From: Variovorax sp. V93
Lineage (GTDB): Bacteria > Pseudomonadota > Gammaproteobacteria > Burkholderiales > Burkholderiaceae_C
DNA length: 64,000 nt
Reading direction: 5' to 3'
NCBI RefSeq assembly: GCF_041154485.1
Contig: NZ_AP028669.1
Coordinates: forward strand, 3,906,001 to 3,970,000
Under the pieces are notes generated by a model. The model was given only the letters and a program-made list of their open reading frames with translations. It was not told the DNA's origin and did no database searches. Numbering within the stretch: the first letter of the stretch is position 1; each line of letters begins with the position of its first letter. Shown in pieces: positions 44,250 through 53,450 of the stretch. The translations under genes and the position numbers were made by a program.

Positions 44250-45080
44250 CTACTCCTGCCCTGCGGTCTGCTGCGTCACGTGGCGCGGCAGGTACTGGTT
44301 GGCCGGGCTGGTCTCCCACTCGGGCATCAGCTGGTAGCCGCCGCGTTCGCGGATGGCCTTCGACACTTCGGAGTCCGGATCCTTCACGTCGCCGAACAGG
44401 CGCGCGCCGGTGGGGCAGGCCTTCACGCAGGCGGGCTTGCGGTCTTCCTTGGGCAGGTGCTCGTCGTAGATGCGGTCGACGCACAGCGTGCACTTGGTCA
44501 TGACCTGGCGCTCCTCGTCGAGCTCGCGCGCGCCGTAGGGGCAGGCCCATGCGCAGTACTTGCAGCCGATGCACTTGTCGTAGTCGACCAGCACGATGCC
44601 GTCTTCCTTGCGCTTGTAGCTGGCCCCCGTGGGGCACACGGGCACGCAGGGCGGGTCTTCGCAGTGCAGGCAGCTCTTGGGGAAGTGGACCGTCTGCGTG
44701 GCCGGGAAGGTGCCGGCCTCGTAGGTCTGCACGCGGTTGAAGAAGGTGCCGGTGGGATTGGCGCCGTAGGGCTGCGCGTCCGCCAGCGGGCCGGCGCTGC
44801 CGGAGGTGTTCCACTGCTTGCACGAAGTGACGCAGGCATGGCAGCCGACGCAGACGTTGAGGTCGATGACGAGGGCGAGTTGTTTGGCGAGGGTTTCGCC
44901 CGGTTCGGCGCGTACGCTGGCATTTCTCCCTCCCCTTCCGGGGGAGGGCTGGGGTGGGGGCGCGGCGGCTTTCATTGAAGCATGGCGATCGGTTCCAGCG
45001 CCGCTGCCCCCACCCCTGCCCTCCCCCGGAAGGGGAGGGAGTAGATCCGGGGACATCAAATCCTTGAGCCACTGCATCAT
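44250..45080 (-). CDS. soeB: Sulfite dehydrogenase iron-sulfur subunit (SoeB-like)
   Basis: 276 residues from the ATG at 45080, which overlaps the soeA stop (ATGA), so the start is firm. From about residue 70 it is a standard four-cluster ferredoxin-type subunit: CVGCHACVTSCKQWN, CLHCEDPPCVPVCPTGA, CIGCKYCAWACPYGAR and CTLCVDR..CVKACPTGA. Residues about 13-52 are instead a Pro/Gly-rich stretch encoded by the double palindrome at 44926-45041, inserted in frame between the short N-terminus (MMQWLKDLMSPD) and the first cluster. The core is intact, so function is probably kept. Confidence 0.87.
   Translation of the reverse strand: MMQWLKDLMSPDLLPPLPGEGRGGGSGAGTDRHASMKAAAPPPQPSPGRGGRNASVRAEPGETLAKQLALVIDLNVCVGCHACVTSCKQWNTSGSAGPLADAQPYGANPTGTFFNRVQTYEAGTFPATQTVHFPKSCLHCEDPPCVPVCPTGASYKRKEDGIVLVDYDKCIGCKYCAWACPYGARELDEERQVMTKCTLCVDRIYDEHLPKEDRKPACVKACPTGARLFGDVKDPDSEVSKAIRERGGYQLMPEWETSPANQYLPRHVTQQTAGQE
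44926..45041. repeat. GC-rich double palindrome inside soeB (copy B)
   Basis: Left arm 44926-44968 and right arm 45001-45041 are near-perfect inverted copies, each able to fold on itself (CCCTCCCCTTCC/GGGGGAGGG). The same element is intergenic at 27137-27237. Here it lies wholly inside the soeB reading frame and is translated as PLPGEGRGGG ... PQPSPGRGG. Confidence 0.88.
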
Positions 45081-48022
45081 TTCTTCCCCCTCCCCGCAAA
45101 GTACGTCAACACGCTCGCCGCCTTCCCCAGCACTCCCGGCGCACTCGGCATGCTCGCCATCTGCGGAAAGCTTTCTTCCGGCTCGCCCGGTTCCGCGGGC
45201 CGTATGCGCACGCGCACGTCGTACCAGCCCGCCTGGCCCGTGACCGGATCCGAGTTGCTGATGCGGCCGCTCGCGGTGCCCGCGCAGGGCAGCTCCTCGC
45301 TGATCAGGTGGTTGAGCAAAAAGCCCTTGCGCGCCTCGTCCGCACCGGGTGCCAGTTGCCAGGCGCCATCGGCCTTGCCGATCGCGTTCCAGGTCCACAC
45401 CGTGCCGGGCTCCACCGCCTCGCTGTAGCGCAGCATGCAGCGTACCTGGCCCCACTGGCTCTCGACCCAGCACCAGCCACCGTCGGCAATGCCCGCGGCC
45501 TGCGCGGTGAGCGGGTTCACGTGCAGGTAGTTGTGGCTGTGGATCTGCCTGAGCCACGCGTTCTGCGAATCCCACGAGTGGTACATCGCCATCGGCCGCT
45601 GGGTGATGGCGTTGAGCGGGTAGGTGTCCAAATCGGTCGAGGCCTCCTCGAGCGGCGGGTACCAGAAAGGCAGCGGATCGAAATACGTGTCGATGCGTTC
45701 GCGCAGCGCATCGGGCGGCTGCCGGCCCGCGCTCTTGCCCTGCGCGGCCAGGCGGAAGCTCTGCAGCGTGTCGGAGTACAGCGCCAGCTGCACCGGGTCG
45801 TTGCGCTGGCGCCAGCCCTTGTCCTTTGCGAAGTCGAGGTACTCGCGGTTCCAGTTGCGCATGTAGTGCATGGTCTCGGGCATGTGGTACTGGAACACGC
45901 AGTTGTTCTGCGCATAGGCCTCCCACTGCTTGGGGTTGGGCTCGCCGCGCAGGTGCTCGGTGCCGTCCTTGCCGCGCCAGCCCATCAGAAAGCCGATGCC
46001 CGGCTGCGGCTGGAAGTTGACGACAAAGTCCGGATAACCCGTGAACTTGCGGCCGCCCTCGGGCGTGGTGAAGGCCGGAAACTTCAGGCGCGAGGCCAGC
46101 TCGATCAGCACTTCCTGGAAAGGCTTGCACTGGCCGGTCGGCGGCACCACCGGAATGCGCACCGAATCGACCGGCCCGTCGAACTCCGAGATCGGCCGGT
46201 CGAGCATGCTCATCACGTCGTGCCGCTCGAGGTACGTGGTGTCGGGCAGCACCAGGTCGGCAAAGGCCACGGTCTCGCTCTGGAAGGCGTCGCACACCAC
46301 CAGGAAGGGAATCATGTGCTCGCCCTTCTCGTCCTTGCGGTTGAGCATCTCGCGCACGGCCATGGTGTTCATGCTGGAGTTCCAGGCCATGTTGGCCATG
46401 AAGATCAGCAGCGTGTCGATGCGGTAGGGGTCGCCCTTGACCGCATTGGTGATCACGTTGTGCATGAGCCCATGGGCCGACAGCGGATGCTCCCACGAGA
46501 ACGCATGGTCGATGCGGATCGGCGAGCCGTCGGGGTTGATGGCCAGCTCTTCCGGGTTGGCCGGAAAGCCCAGCGGCGCGGCATTGAGCGGCGTGTTGGG
46601 CTGGATCATGCCGGGGTCGTTGAAGGCGCGGTAGTTGGGCACGATGTGGCGCGGGTACGGCGCCTTGTGGCGGAAGCCGCCGGGCGCGTCGATGGTGCCG
46701 AGCACGCTCATCAGCACCGCCAGCGCGCGCACCGTCTGGAAGCCGTTCGAATGCGCCGCGAGCCCGCGCATGGCGTGGAAGGCCACGGGCCGCGCCTGTG
46801 TGGTCGCACGCTTCTTGCCCCAGGCATCGGTCCATGCAATGGGCAGTTCGAAGGCTTGCCTGAGCGCGGTCTCGCCCATCTCGCGCGCGAGCTTGCGGAT
46901 GCGCTGCGCATCGATGCCGGTGATGGCCTCGGCCCACTCGGGCGTGCAGCTGGCCACGCGATCGCGCAGCAGCTGGAACGAGGGTGCGACGCGCGTGCCG
47001 TCGGCCAGCGTGTAGTGACCCTCGAGTGCCGGGTCGCAGCCGTCGGCAATGCCTTCGGGGTAGGCGTTCTTCACGCTGCCTTCGCTCAAGTCCCACACCA
47101 GCTTGTTGTGCGGATGGCGGCCGTCGCCGGGCGGCCCGCGCGCGGGGTCCGGGTCGAACGCGAACAGGCCCTGGCGCTCGCAGTCGTCCAGCACCACGAG
47201 CTGCGGCGCATTGGTGAAGCGCTTGAGAAAGGCGTGGTCGATCAGGTCGCTCGCGATCAGCTCGTGCAGCAGCGCCATGAACAAGGCGCCGTCGGTGCCG
47301 GGCTTGATCGGAATCCATTCGTCGGCAATGGCCGAGTAGCCCGTGCGCACCGGGTTGATCGAAATGAAGCGGCCGCCCGCGCGCTTGAACTTGCTGATGG
47401 CAATCTTCATCGGGTTGCTGTGATGGTCCTCGGCCGTGCCGATCATCACGAACAGCCTGGCGCGGTCGAGGTCGGGCCCGCCGAATTCCCAGAAACTGCC
47501 GCCGACGGTGTAGATCATTCCCGCGGCCATGTTGACCGAGCAGAAGCCGCCGTGCGCCGCATAGTTGGGCGTGCCGAACTGGCGCGCGAACAGGCCCGTG
47601 AGCGCCTGCATCTGGTCGCGGCCTGTGAAGAGCGCGAACTTCTTCGGGTCGGTCGCACGGATCTTGCCGAGCCGCTCGGTGAGCATGTCGAAGGCGCGCT
47701 CCCAGCTGATGGGCTCGAACTCCCCGGCCCCGCGCTCGCTGCCGGCCTTGCGCAGCAGCGGCTGCGTCAGGCGCGCGGGCGACACCTGCTTCATGATGCC
47801 CGACGAGCCCTTGGCGCAGATCACGCCCTGGTTCAGCGGATGCGCGGGATTGCCGTCGATGTAGCGCACCTCCGGGCCATGCTCGCCATCGCGCAGGTGC
47901 ACGCGGATGCCGCAGCGGCAGGCGCACATGTAGCAGGTGGTGGTCTTGACCTGGGTGTGGGCCGTGGGCGTGGGGGCGTCGAGCGGATCGTGGACGGGCT
48001 CTCGGGACAGGAAGCTGAACAC
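45077..48022 (-). CDS. soeA: Sulfite dehydrogenase molybdopterin subunit (SoeA-like)
   Basis: 981 residues, starting GTG at 48022 with an AAGGA ribosome binding site. DMSO reductase family: N-terminal [4Fe-4S] motif with Cys at 30, 33, 37 (TTCYMCACRCG) and a fourth in GVICAKG near 69; then the molybdo-bis(MGD) domains (PISWERAFDMLTERLGKI, FAEP-like and MYHSWDSQNAWLRQIHSHNYL near the end). No Tat signal, so cytoplasmic, as in SoeABC sulfite dehydrogenases and unlike DmsA. Known: SoeABC oxidises sulfite to sulfate and feeds quinone. Neighbours SuyAB and Xsc release sulfite, which fits. Divergent from a LysR gene. Confidence 0.85.
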   Translation of the reverse strand: MFSFLSREPVHDPLDAPTPTAHTQVKTTTCYMCACRCGIRVHLRDGEHGPEVRYIDGNPAHPLNQGVICAKGSSGIMKQVSPARLTQPLLRKAGSERGAGEFEPISWERAFDMLTERLGKIRATDPKKFALFTGRDQMQALTGLFARQFGTPNYAAHGGFCSVNMAAGMIYTVGGSFWEFGGPDLDRARLFVMIGTAEDHHSNPMKIAISKFKRAGGRFISINPVRTGYSAIADEWIPIKPGTDGALFMALLHELIASDLIDHAFLKRFTNAPQLVVLDDCERQGLFAFDPDPARGPPGDGRHPHNKLVWDLSEGSVKNAYPEGIADGCDPALEGHYTLADGTRVAPSFQLLRDRVASCTPEWAEAITGIDAQRIRKLAREMGETALRQAFELPIAWTDAWGKKRATTQARPVAFHAMRGLAAHSNGFQTVRALAVLMSVLGTIDAPGGFRHKAPYPRHIVPNYRAFNDPGMIQPNTPLNAAPLGFPANPEELAINPDGSPIRIDHAFSWEHPLSAHGLMHNVITNAVKGDPYRIDTLLIFMANMAWNSSMNTMAVREMLNRKDEKGEHMIPFLVVCDAFQSETVAFADLVLPDTTYLERHDVMSMLDRPISEFDGPVDSVRIPVVPPTGQCKPFQEVLIELASRLKFPAFTTPEGGRKFTGYPDFVVNFQPQPGIGFLMGWRGKDGTEHLRGEPNPKQWEAYAQNNCVFQYHMPETMHYMRNWNREYLDFAKDKGWRQRNDPVQLALYSDTLQSFRLAAQGKSAGRQPPDALRERIDTYFDPLPFWYPPLEEASTDLDTYPLNAITQRPMAMYHSWDSQNAWLRQIHSHNYLHVNPLTAQAAGIADGGWCWVESQWGQVRCMLRYSEAVEPGTVWTWNAIGKADGAWQLAPGADEARKGFLLNHLISEELPCAGTASGRISNSDPVTGQAGWYDVRVRIRPAEPGEPEESFPQMASMPSAPGVLGKAASVLTYFAGRGKK

Positions 48023-48103
48023 TGGCGGTCCTTCTTTTTTTGCGGGGCTGCGCCGATGTTAGAGAGCCTCGATCAAACGAAAAAGCGGAGAATATCGCTC
48101 ACG

Positions 48104-49039
48104 ATGACCGGAAAAACAGATCAGCAGCACACCGCCCAGCGGCTTCGCCTCAACCTGCGCCAGCTCGAGGTGTTCGTGGCCACGGCCCGGGGCGGCAGCA
48201 CGCGCGCCGCGGCCGACCGCGTCGCGCGCTCGCAGTCGGCCGCGAGCAGCGCACTGGCCGACCTGGAGTCTTCCGTCGGCGCCCTGCTGTTCGACCGGCT
48301 CGGCCGCCGCCTGGTGCTCAACGAGAACGGCCGCGCGCTGCTGCCCAGGGCCCAGGCCCTGCTCGACCAGGCCGGCGAAGTGGAGGCGCTGTTCAGCGGC
48401 GAGCATGCGGCGCCGCTGCGCGTGGCAGCCAGCTTCACCATCGGCGAATACCTGCTGCCCGAGCGCGTATCGCAATGGACGGCGCTGCATCCGCAGAGCC
48501 AGGTGCACCTGCACATCGCCAACACGCGCGACGTGATCGAGGCGGTGGCGGGGTTCGATGTCGACGTCGGCTTCATCGAGGGGCCGCAGACCCACCCCGA
48601 CCTCGTGGTGCGCGCATGGCGCGAGGACGAGCTGGTGATCGTGGCCGCGCCGGGGCATCCGCTCGCCAGGCGCATCGCCACGCACCACCAGCTCTCGCAG
48701 GCCACCTGGGTGCTGCGCGAGCACGGCTCGGGCACGCGCCAGGTCACCGATGCGTGGCTGATCCAGAATCTGGAACAGGTGCGCGTGGGCTTCGAGCTCG
48801 GCAGCACCGAGGCCATCAAGCGCGTGGTGGCCTCGGGCACCGGGCTGGCCTGCCTCTCGCGCTACACGGTGGCGCAGGCGCTGGAAGACGGCCACCTGAT
48901 CGAGCTGCGCACGCGGCTGCCGGCGGGCATGCGGCGGCTGGCCACGGTGATGCATCGCGACAAGCTGCTCGGCCGCGCCACCGCCGATTTCCTGCGGCAC
49001 TGCGGGGCGACGGTGCCGCGCATGCCGGCCGCGCGCTAG
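48104..49039 (+). CDS. LysR-type transcriptional regulator
   Basis: 311 residues from ATG 48104; an alternative ATG at 48056 would add 16 codons. N-terminal winged helix (LRLNLRQLEVFVATARGGSTR and the following AAADRVARSQSAASSALADL) and a periplasmic-binding-like effector domain (VAASFTIGEYLLPERV ... STEAIKRVVASGTGLACLS). The domain closely follows the CysB/CbbR-type layout. Divergent from soeA (81 bp between starts), the usual position for a regulator of its neighbour. Inferred: controls soeABC in response to sulfite or a sulfonate-derived signal. Tail-to-tail with the GntR gene (15 bp apart). Confidence 0.9.
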   Translation: MTGKTDQQHTAQRLRLNLRQLEVFVATARGGSTRAAADRVARSQSAASSALADLESSVGALLFDRLGRRLVLNENGRALLPRAQALLDQAGEVEALFSGEHAAPLRVAASFTIGEYLLPERVSQWTALHPQSQVHLHIANTRDVIEAVAGFDVDVGFIEGPQTHPDLVVRAWREDELVIVAAPGHPLARRIATHHQLSQATWVLREHGSGTRQVTDAWLIQNLEQVRVGFELGSTEAIKRVVASGTGLACLSRYTVAQALEDGHLIELRTRLPAGMRRLATVMHRDKLLGRATADFLRHCGATVPRMPAAR

Positions 49040-49054
49040 GCTGCGCAGCGCCGC

Positions 49055-49825
49055 TCAGGCCGGCCGCGACAGCAGGTGCACGTACTCGTACTGCGCCGTG
49101 TTGATGGTCGAGACGCGGTACTCCACCGGCTTGTCGCCGAAGCTGAGCGCGGTGCGCCGCACCTCCATCACCGGCGCGCCCGGCGCCACGCCAAGGATGC
49201 GCACCACGCTGCGGTCGGCCGCGATCGCGCGTGCACGCTCGCGCGCCAGCGTCACCGTGATGCCGAACTCGGTCTGGTAGAGGTGGTAGATGGTGCTCGG
49301 CCGTTCGCGAAAGCGCTTCTCGGTCAGGCCCTTGAACAGCAGCGCCGGCAGCGTGAGCCGGTCGTGGATCACCGCCCGGCCCTGCAGCAGCAGCCGGTTG
49401 TCGATCTGGATGGCGGGCTCGCCGGTTCGCAGGCCCAGCGCCTGCGCGGGCTCCTCGTCCATGCGCACGCGCTCGAAGGCGACGAACTCCACCTGCGGCG
49501 CCTGCCGGAGACCGTCGCTGCGCTCCACATGGAAGAACTGGAACATGAAGCGGTCGTCGTTGTGCACTGCAACGAAGGTGCCGCGCCCCTGCCGCCGCAC
49601 GAGGATGTGCTCGGCCACCAGGTCGTCGGTGGCGTGGCGCAGCGTGCCGATCGACACGCCGAGCGCCGCCGCCAGCTCGCTCTCGCTCGGCAGCACGCTG
49701 CCGGCCGCGCAGCGTCCCGATTCGATGGCGCGCAGCAGCGAGCGCTTGACGAGCCGGTAGAGCGGCGCGCCCGCGGACTCGGCGGAAATCGGTTCGAACG
49801 CGGAGATGTCTGTCGAGCGGGGCAT
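49055..49825 (-). CDS. GntR-family regulator (HutC/UTRA type)
   Basis: 256 residues. Winged helix at about 22-90 (LYRLVKRSLLRAIESG, LPSESELAAALGVSIGTLRHA), ending in the typical GRGTFVA. Followed by a UTRA ligand-binding domain (about 105-250: RVRMDEEPAQALGLRTGEPA, YHLYQTEFGITV, YRVSTINTAQYEYVHLL). Divergent from suyA with 126 bp between starts, including an inverted repeat at 49861-49874. Inferred: a sulfolactate- or sulfopyruvate-responsive repressor of suyAB-slcC-comC. The ligand is not derivable from sequence. Confidence 0.92.
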   Translation of the reverse strand: MPRSTDISAFEPISAESAGAPLYRLVKRSLLRAIESGRCAAGSVLPSESELAAALGVSIGTLRHATDDLVAEHILVRRQGRGTFVAVHNDDRFMFQFFHVERSDGLRQAPQVEFVAFERVRMDEEPAQALGLRTGEPAIQIDNRLLLQGRAVIHDRLTLPALLFKGLTEKRFRERPSTIYHLYQTEFGITVTLARERARAIAADRSVVRILGVAPGAPVMEVRRTALSFGDKPVEYRVSTINTAQYEYVHLLSRPA

Positions 49826-49860
49826 GGCGCATTGTGGCGGCCGGATCGCGATTCATCCAA

Positions 49861-49874
49861 GTCATCCATATGAC
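49861..49874. promoter_or_regulatory. Candidate GntR operator upstream of suyA
   Basis: GTCAT-CCAT-ATGAC, an inverted repeat midway between the divergent gntR and suyA starts, with an extra TCATCC half-copy at 49852. A TTGACA box follows at 49879-49884 that could be the suyA -35; the -10 is weak. Half-sites of this size suit a GntR dimer. Confidence 0.5.
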
Positions 49875-49951
49875 CTGTTTGACACGCGGAGACGCGCACT
49901 CGGACACTGGCCCGGCTGCAAATTCTCAGCGAGTCACAACAGGAGACAACG

Positions 49952-50233
49952 ATGATTCATTTCGTTCTGCATGACGCGAAGGACACGGTCGCGGTCGTGG
50001 TGGTGGAAGGCGTCAAGGCCGGCATGTCGCTCAGCGGCTGGATCATGGACGAGGACCGCATGACCAGCGTCGATGCGCGCCAGGACATCCCGATTGGCCA
50101 CAAGGTCGCCCTCAAGGACATGGCGCCCGGCGACACGGTGTGGAAGTACGGCATCGACATGGGCAAGGTGGTGGCGCCGATCAAGGCCGGCGAGCACGCG
50201 CACGTCCAGAACATCAAGACCAAGCGCTGGTAG
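49952..50233 (+). CDS. suyA: (2R)-sulfolactate sulfo-lyase, small subunit
   Basis: 93 residues, a SAF-domain protein ([20 protein letters not shown] ... [19 protein letters not shown]). Length and sequence match SuyA. Reaction with SuyB: (R)-sulfolactate to pyruvate + sulfite. Cytoplasmic. Strong ribosome binding site (CAGGAG) in a leader shared almost word for word with the Bug receptor gene at 53451. First gene of suyA-suyB-slcC-comC-receptor; 52 bp before suyB. Confidence 0.93.
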   Translation: MIHFVLHDAKDTVAVVVVEGVKAGMSLSGWIMDEDRMTSVDARQDIPIGHKVALKDMAPGDTVWKYGIDMGKVVAPIKAGEHAHVQNIKTKRW

Positions 50234-50285
50234 GCCCCTGCCCCGCTTCGCCAATTCCACATCACCACGAACCCGAAAGCACAGC

Positions 50286-51461
50286 ATGTCCATCATTTCC
50301 AAAGACACCACCTTCCTCGGCTACCGCCGCGAAAACGGCCGCGTCGGCGTGCGCAACCACGTCATCATCCTGCCGCTGGACGATCTCTCCAACGCGGCCG
50401 CCGAGGCGGTGGCCCACAACATCAAGGGTGCGCTCGCCATTCCGCATCCCTACGGCCGCCTGCAGTTCGGCGCCGACCTGGAGCTGCACTTCCGCACGCT
50501 GATCGGCGCGGGCTGCAACCCGAATGTGGCGGCGGTCGTCGTCATCGGCATCGAGGACAGCTGGACGCAGAAGGTGGTCGACGGCATCGCCGCCACGGGC
50601 AAGCCGGTGGCCGGCTTCGGCATCGAGGGCCATGGCGACCACGACACCATCCTGCGCGCGAGCAAGGTGGCGCGCGAGTTCGTGCAGGCCGCGAGCGAGA
50701 AGCAGCGCGAGCCCTGCGGCATCCACGAACTCTGGGTCTCGACCAAGTGCGGCGAGAGCGACACCACCTCGGGCTGCGGCTCCAATCCCACCGTGGGCAA
50801 CGCCTTCGACAAGCTCTACGAGACCGGCAACACGCTGGTGTTCGGCGAGACCTCCGAGATCACCGGCGGCGAGCGCATCGTGGCCGAGCGCTGCCGCACG
50901 CCCGACGTGAAGGAGCGCTTCATGTTCATGTTCAACCGCTACCAGGACATGATCAACCGCCACAAGACCAGCGACCTGTCGGACTCGCAGCCCACCAAGG
51001 GCAACATCGCGGGCGGCCTGACGACCATCGAGGAAAAAGCGCTCGGCAACATCCAGAAGATCGGCAAGAAGTGCATGGTGGACGGCGTGCTCGACAAGGC
51101 CGAGATGCCCACCGGCCCGGGCCTGTGGTTCATGGACTCGTCCAGCGCGGCGGCCGAGATGGTGACGCTGTGCGCCGCCTCGGGCTACGCGGTGCACTTC
51201 TTCCCCACGGGCCAGGGCAACGTGATCGGCAACCCGATCCTGCCGGTCATCAAGATCTGCGCCAATCCGCGCACCGTGCGGCTCATGAGCGAACACGTCG
51301 ACGTCGACACCTCGGGCCTGCTGCAACGCGAGATGACGCTCGACCAGGCCGGCGACCAGCTGCTCGAATGCATGCTACGCACCGCCAACGGCCGGCTCAC
51401 CGCGGCCGAAGCGCTGGGCCACCGCGAGTTCGTGCTGACGCGGCTGTACGAGTCGGCCTGA
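50286..51461 (+). CDS. suyB: (2R)-sulfolactate sulfo-lyase, large subunit
   Basis: 391 residues, UxaA/altronate dehydratase-like large subunit. Features: [75 protein letters not shown], and the late [19 protein letters not shown]. The Cys and Glu residues that in this family hold an iron centre are present. Known: SuyAB is an iron-dependent C-S lyase. Distinguished from altronate dehydratase by its exact partner and neighbours (slcC, comC, xsc). Confidence 0.94.
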   Translation: MSIISKDTTFLGYRRENGRVGVRNHVIILPLDDLSNAAAEAVAHNIKGALAIPHPYGRLQFGADLELHFRTLIGAGCNPNVAAVVVIGIEDSWTQKVVDGIAATGKPVAGFGIEGHGDHDTILRASKVAREFVQAASEKQREPCGIHELWVSTKCGESDTTSGCGSNPTVGNAFDKLYETGNTLVFGETSEITGGERIVAERCRTPDVKERFMFMFNRYQDMINRHKTSDLSDSQPTKGNIAGGLTTIEEKALGNIQKIGKKCMVDGVLDKAEMPTGPGLWFMDSSSAAAEMVTLCAASGYAVHFFPTGQGNVIGNPILPVIKICANPRTVRLMSEHVDVDTSGLLQREMTLDQAGDQLLECMLRTANGRLTAAEALGHREFVLTRLYESA

Positions 51462-51486
51462 CGGCGCCCGCGCAACGGAAAGCATC

Positions 51487-52416
51487 ATGAAGCGAATAGT
51501 GATTGCGGAGTTCATGGACGCCGCCGCGGTTGCGCAACTGCGCGAGCGGCACGACGTGCTCCACGACGTCGCCCTGGTGGACGACGGCGCCCGGCTCTAC
51601 CAGGAAGCGAAGTGGGCCCATGCGCTCATCGTGCGCAACCGCACGCAGGTGCGCGGCGAGCTGCTGGATGCGCTCACGCAGTGCACGGTGGTGGGCCGCC
51701 TGGGCGTGGGCCTCGACAACATCGACGTGGCGGGCTGCGAAGCACGCGGCATCCGGGTGATTCCGGCCACGGGTGCCAATGCACTGAGCGTGGCCGAGTA
51801 CGTGATCGCGAGCGCGATGATGCTGCTGCGCGGCGCCTACGGCTCCACCGCCGCGGTGGCCGCGGGGCGCTGGCCGCGCAACGCGCTGTCGAACGGGCGC
51901 GAGCTGGCGGGCAAGACGCTCGGGCTGGTCGGCTTCGGCGCCATCGGGCAGCTGACGGCGCGGCTCGCGCGGGCGCTGGGCATGCGCACGGTGGCCTTCG
52001 ACGCCATGATGGACGGCAGCCACCCGGCCTTCGCCGCAACGGGCACGCAGCCGCTGGGCCTCGACGCGCTGGTGGCGCAGGCCGACGTGGTGAGCCTGCA
52101 CCTGCCGCTGGTGGACGGCACGCGCAACCTGTTCCACGCGGCGCGCATCGCGGCCATGAAGGGCGGCGCGGTGCTGGTCAACACCTCGCGCGGCGGCATC
52201 GTCGACGAAGCCGCCGTGGCGCTTGCGCTGCGCGAAGGCCGGCTCGGCGGCGCGGCGCTCGATGTGTTCGAGGCCGAACCGCTGGCGGCCAGCCCGCATT
52301 TCGTGGACTGCCCCAATCTGCTGCTGACACCGCACATCGCAGGCGTGACGGCCGAGTCGAACGAGCGCGTGAGCAGCCTGATTGCGCAGAAGGTGCTGGA
52401 GGCGCTGGAACCATGA
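51487..52416 (+). CDS. slcC: (S)-sulfolactate dehydrogenase
   Basis: 309 residues, D-2-hydroxyacid dehydrogenase fold. NAD-binding GKTLGLVGFGAIGQLTARLA in the middle; catalytic Arg in NTSRGGIVDE, Glu in DVFEAEPLA and His in LLTPHIAGVT. Known: SlcC oxidises (S)-sulfolactate to 3-sulfopyruvate with NAD+, the first half of the racemising pair with ComC. Between suyB (25 bp upstream) and comC (ATGA overlap), which fixes the call over other hydroxyacid dehydrogenases. Confidence 0.92.
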   Translation: MKRIVIAEFMDAAAVAQLRERHDVLHDVALVDDGARLYQEAKWAHALIVRNRTQVRGELLDALTQCTVVGRLGVGLDNIDVAGCEARGIRVIPATGANALSVAEYVIASAMMLLRGAYGSTAAVAAGRWPRNALSNGRELAGKTLGLVGFGAIGQLTARLARALGMRTVAFDAMMDGSHPAFAATGTQPLGLDALVAQADVVSLHLPLVDGTRNLFHAARIAAMKGGAVLVNTSRGGIVDEAAVALALREGRLGGAALDVFEAEPLAASPHFVDCPNLLLTPHIAGVTAESNERVSSLIAQKVLEALEP

Positions 52417-53414
52417 CGATGCTGAGTCTTCAGCAGGCGCGCGACGCCGTGGCCGCGGCACTGCGCGCGGCCGGCGCGAACGATGCGACGGCGGCGGCCG
52501 CCGCGCGTGCGCTGGTGCTGGCCGAGGCGCAAGGCATGGGCTCGCACGGGCTCTCCCGCGTGGCCCAGTACGCCACGCACCTGCGCAACGGCCGGGTGAA
52601 TGGCAGCGCGGTGCCGGCGCTGCGCCGCCAGAAAGGCGCGGCGGCGCTGATCGATGCGCACGAGGGCCTGGCCTTCGCGGCCTGCGAGATGGCCGTTGCC
52701 GAGGCCATCGGCCGCGCGCGCGACTTCGGCATTGCGATTGCGGGCGTCACGGGCAGCCACCACTGCGGCGTGGTGGTCGACCATTTGCGGCCGGTGGCGG
52801 AGGCCGGCATGGTCGGGCTCGGCTTTGCCAACTCGCCGGCCGCGATGCCGGCGGCCGGCGGGCGCCATCCCATCTTCGGGACCAATCCGGTGGCGGCGAT
52901 CTTTCCGCGCCGCGGTGCGCTCCCCCTCGCCATCGACCTGAGCCTGTCGGAAGCGGCGCGCGGCAAGGTCATGGTGGCCGCGAAGCAGGGCAAGGCCATA
53001 CCGGCCGGCTGGGCCGTCGACCGCAACGGCCTGCCGACCACCGACGCGCAGGCGGCGCTCGAAGGCTCGATGCTGCCCATCGGTGCGGCCACCAGCCCCA
53101 AGGGCGCGATGCTGGCACTGGTGGTCGAGCTGCTCGTCACTGCGCTGATCGGTGCGCAGTTCGGCTTCGAGGCCTCGAGCTTCTTCGAGGATGCCGGCAA
53201 CCGGCCGCGCATCGGCCAGGCCTTCATCGTCATCGACCCCGGCGCGCTCGCGGGCTCTGCGAGCTACCTCGACCGCGTCGAGGTGCTGGTGGCCGAGATG
53301 CTGCGCGACGACGGCGTGCGCCTGCCCGGCGCGCGGCGCGAGGAACTGCGGCTGCGCGCCGAGGCAGGGGGCATCGAGGTGCCCGAGGTGCTGCTCGCGC
53401 AGTGGCGAAGCTAG
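52413..53414 (+). CDS. comC: (R)-sulfolactate dehydrogenase
   Basis: 333 residues, LDH2/malate-type dehydrogenase family (unrelated to the SlcC fold). Signatures GMGSHGLSRVAQYATHLRNG, GVTGSHHCGVVVDHLRP with the catalytic His, and the NADP-binding FGTNPVAAIFPR. Known: ComC reduces sulfopyruvate to (R)-sulfolactate, the substrate of SuyAB. Start overlaps slcC stop (ATGA). The C-terminal part is slightly shorter than archaeal homologues. Together with slcC it converts the S enantiomer to the R enantiomer. Confidence 0.92.
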   Translation: MTMLSLQQARDAVAAALRAAGANDATAAAAARALVLAEAQGMGSHGLSRVAQYATHLRNGRVNGSAVPALRRQKGAAALIDAHEGLAFAACEMAVAEAIGRARDFGIAIAGVTGSHHCGVVVDHLRPVAEAGMVGLGFANSPAAMPAAGGRHPIFGTNPVAAIFPRRGALPLAIDLSLSEAARGKVMVAAKQGKAIPAGWAVDRNGLPTTDAQAALEGSMLPIGAATSPKGAMLALVVELLVTALIGAQFGFEASSFFEDAGNRPRIGQAFIVIDPGALAGSASYLDRVEVLVAEMLRDDGVRLPGARREELRLRAEAGGIEVPEVLLAQWRS

Positions 53415-53450
53415 GCGCCACTACCCCACACAACAACAGGAGACAACACG

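Noticed and set aside
43313..48022. DMSO reductase DmsABC for anaerobic respiration
   Set aside because: The catalytic subunit lacks a Tat signal and the genes adjoin sulfite-releasing enzymes; SoeABC fits better, although DmsABC-like chemistry is not strictly excluded.
45308..48101. Long + strand frame antisense to soeA joined to the LysR gene
   Set aside because: Only the part from 48104 matches a protein family; the rest is antisense soeA.
50286..51461. Altronate dehydratase large subunit
   Set aside because: Same superfamily, but the SAF small subunit, slcC, comC and xsc in the neighbourhood define sulfolactate sulfo-lyase.
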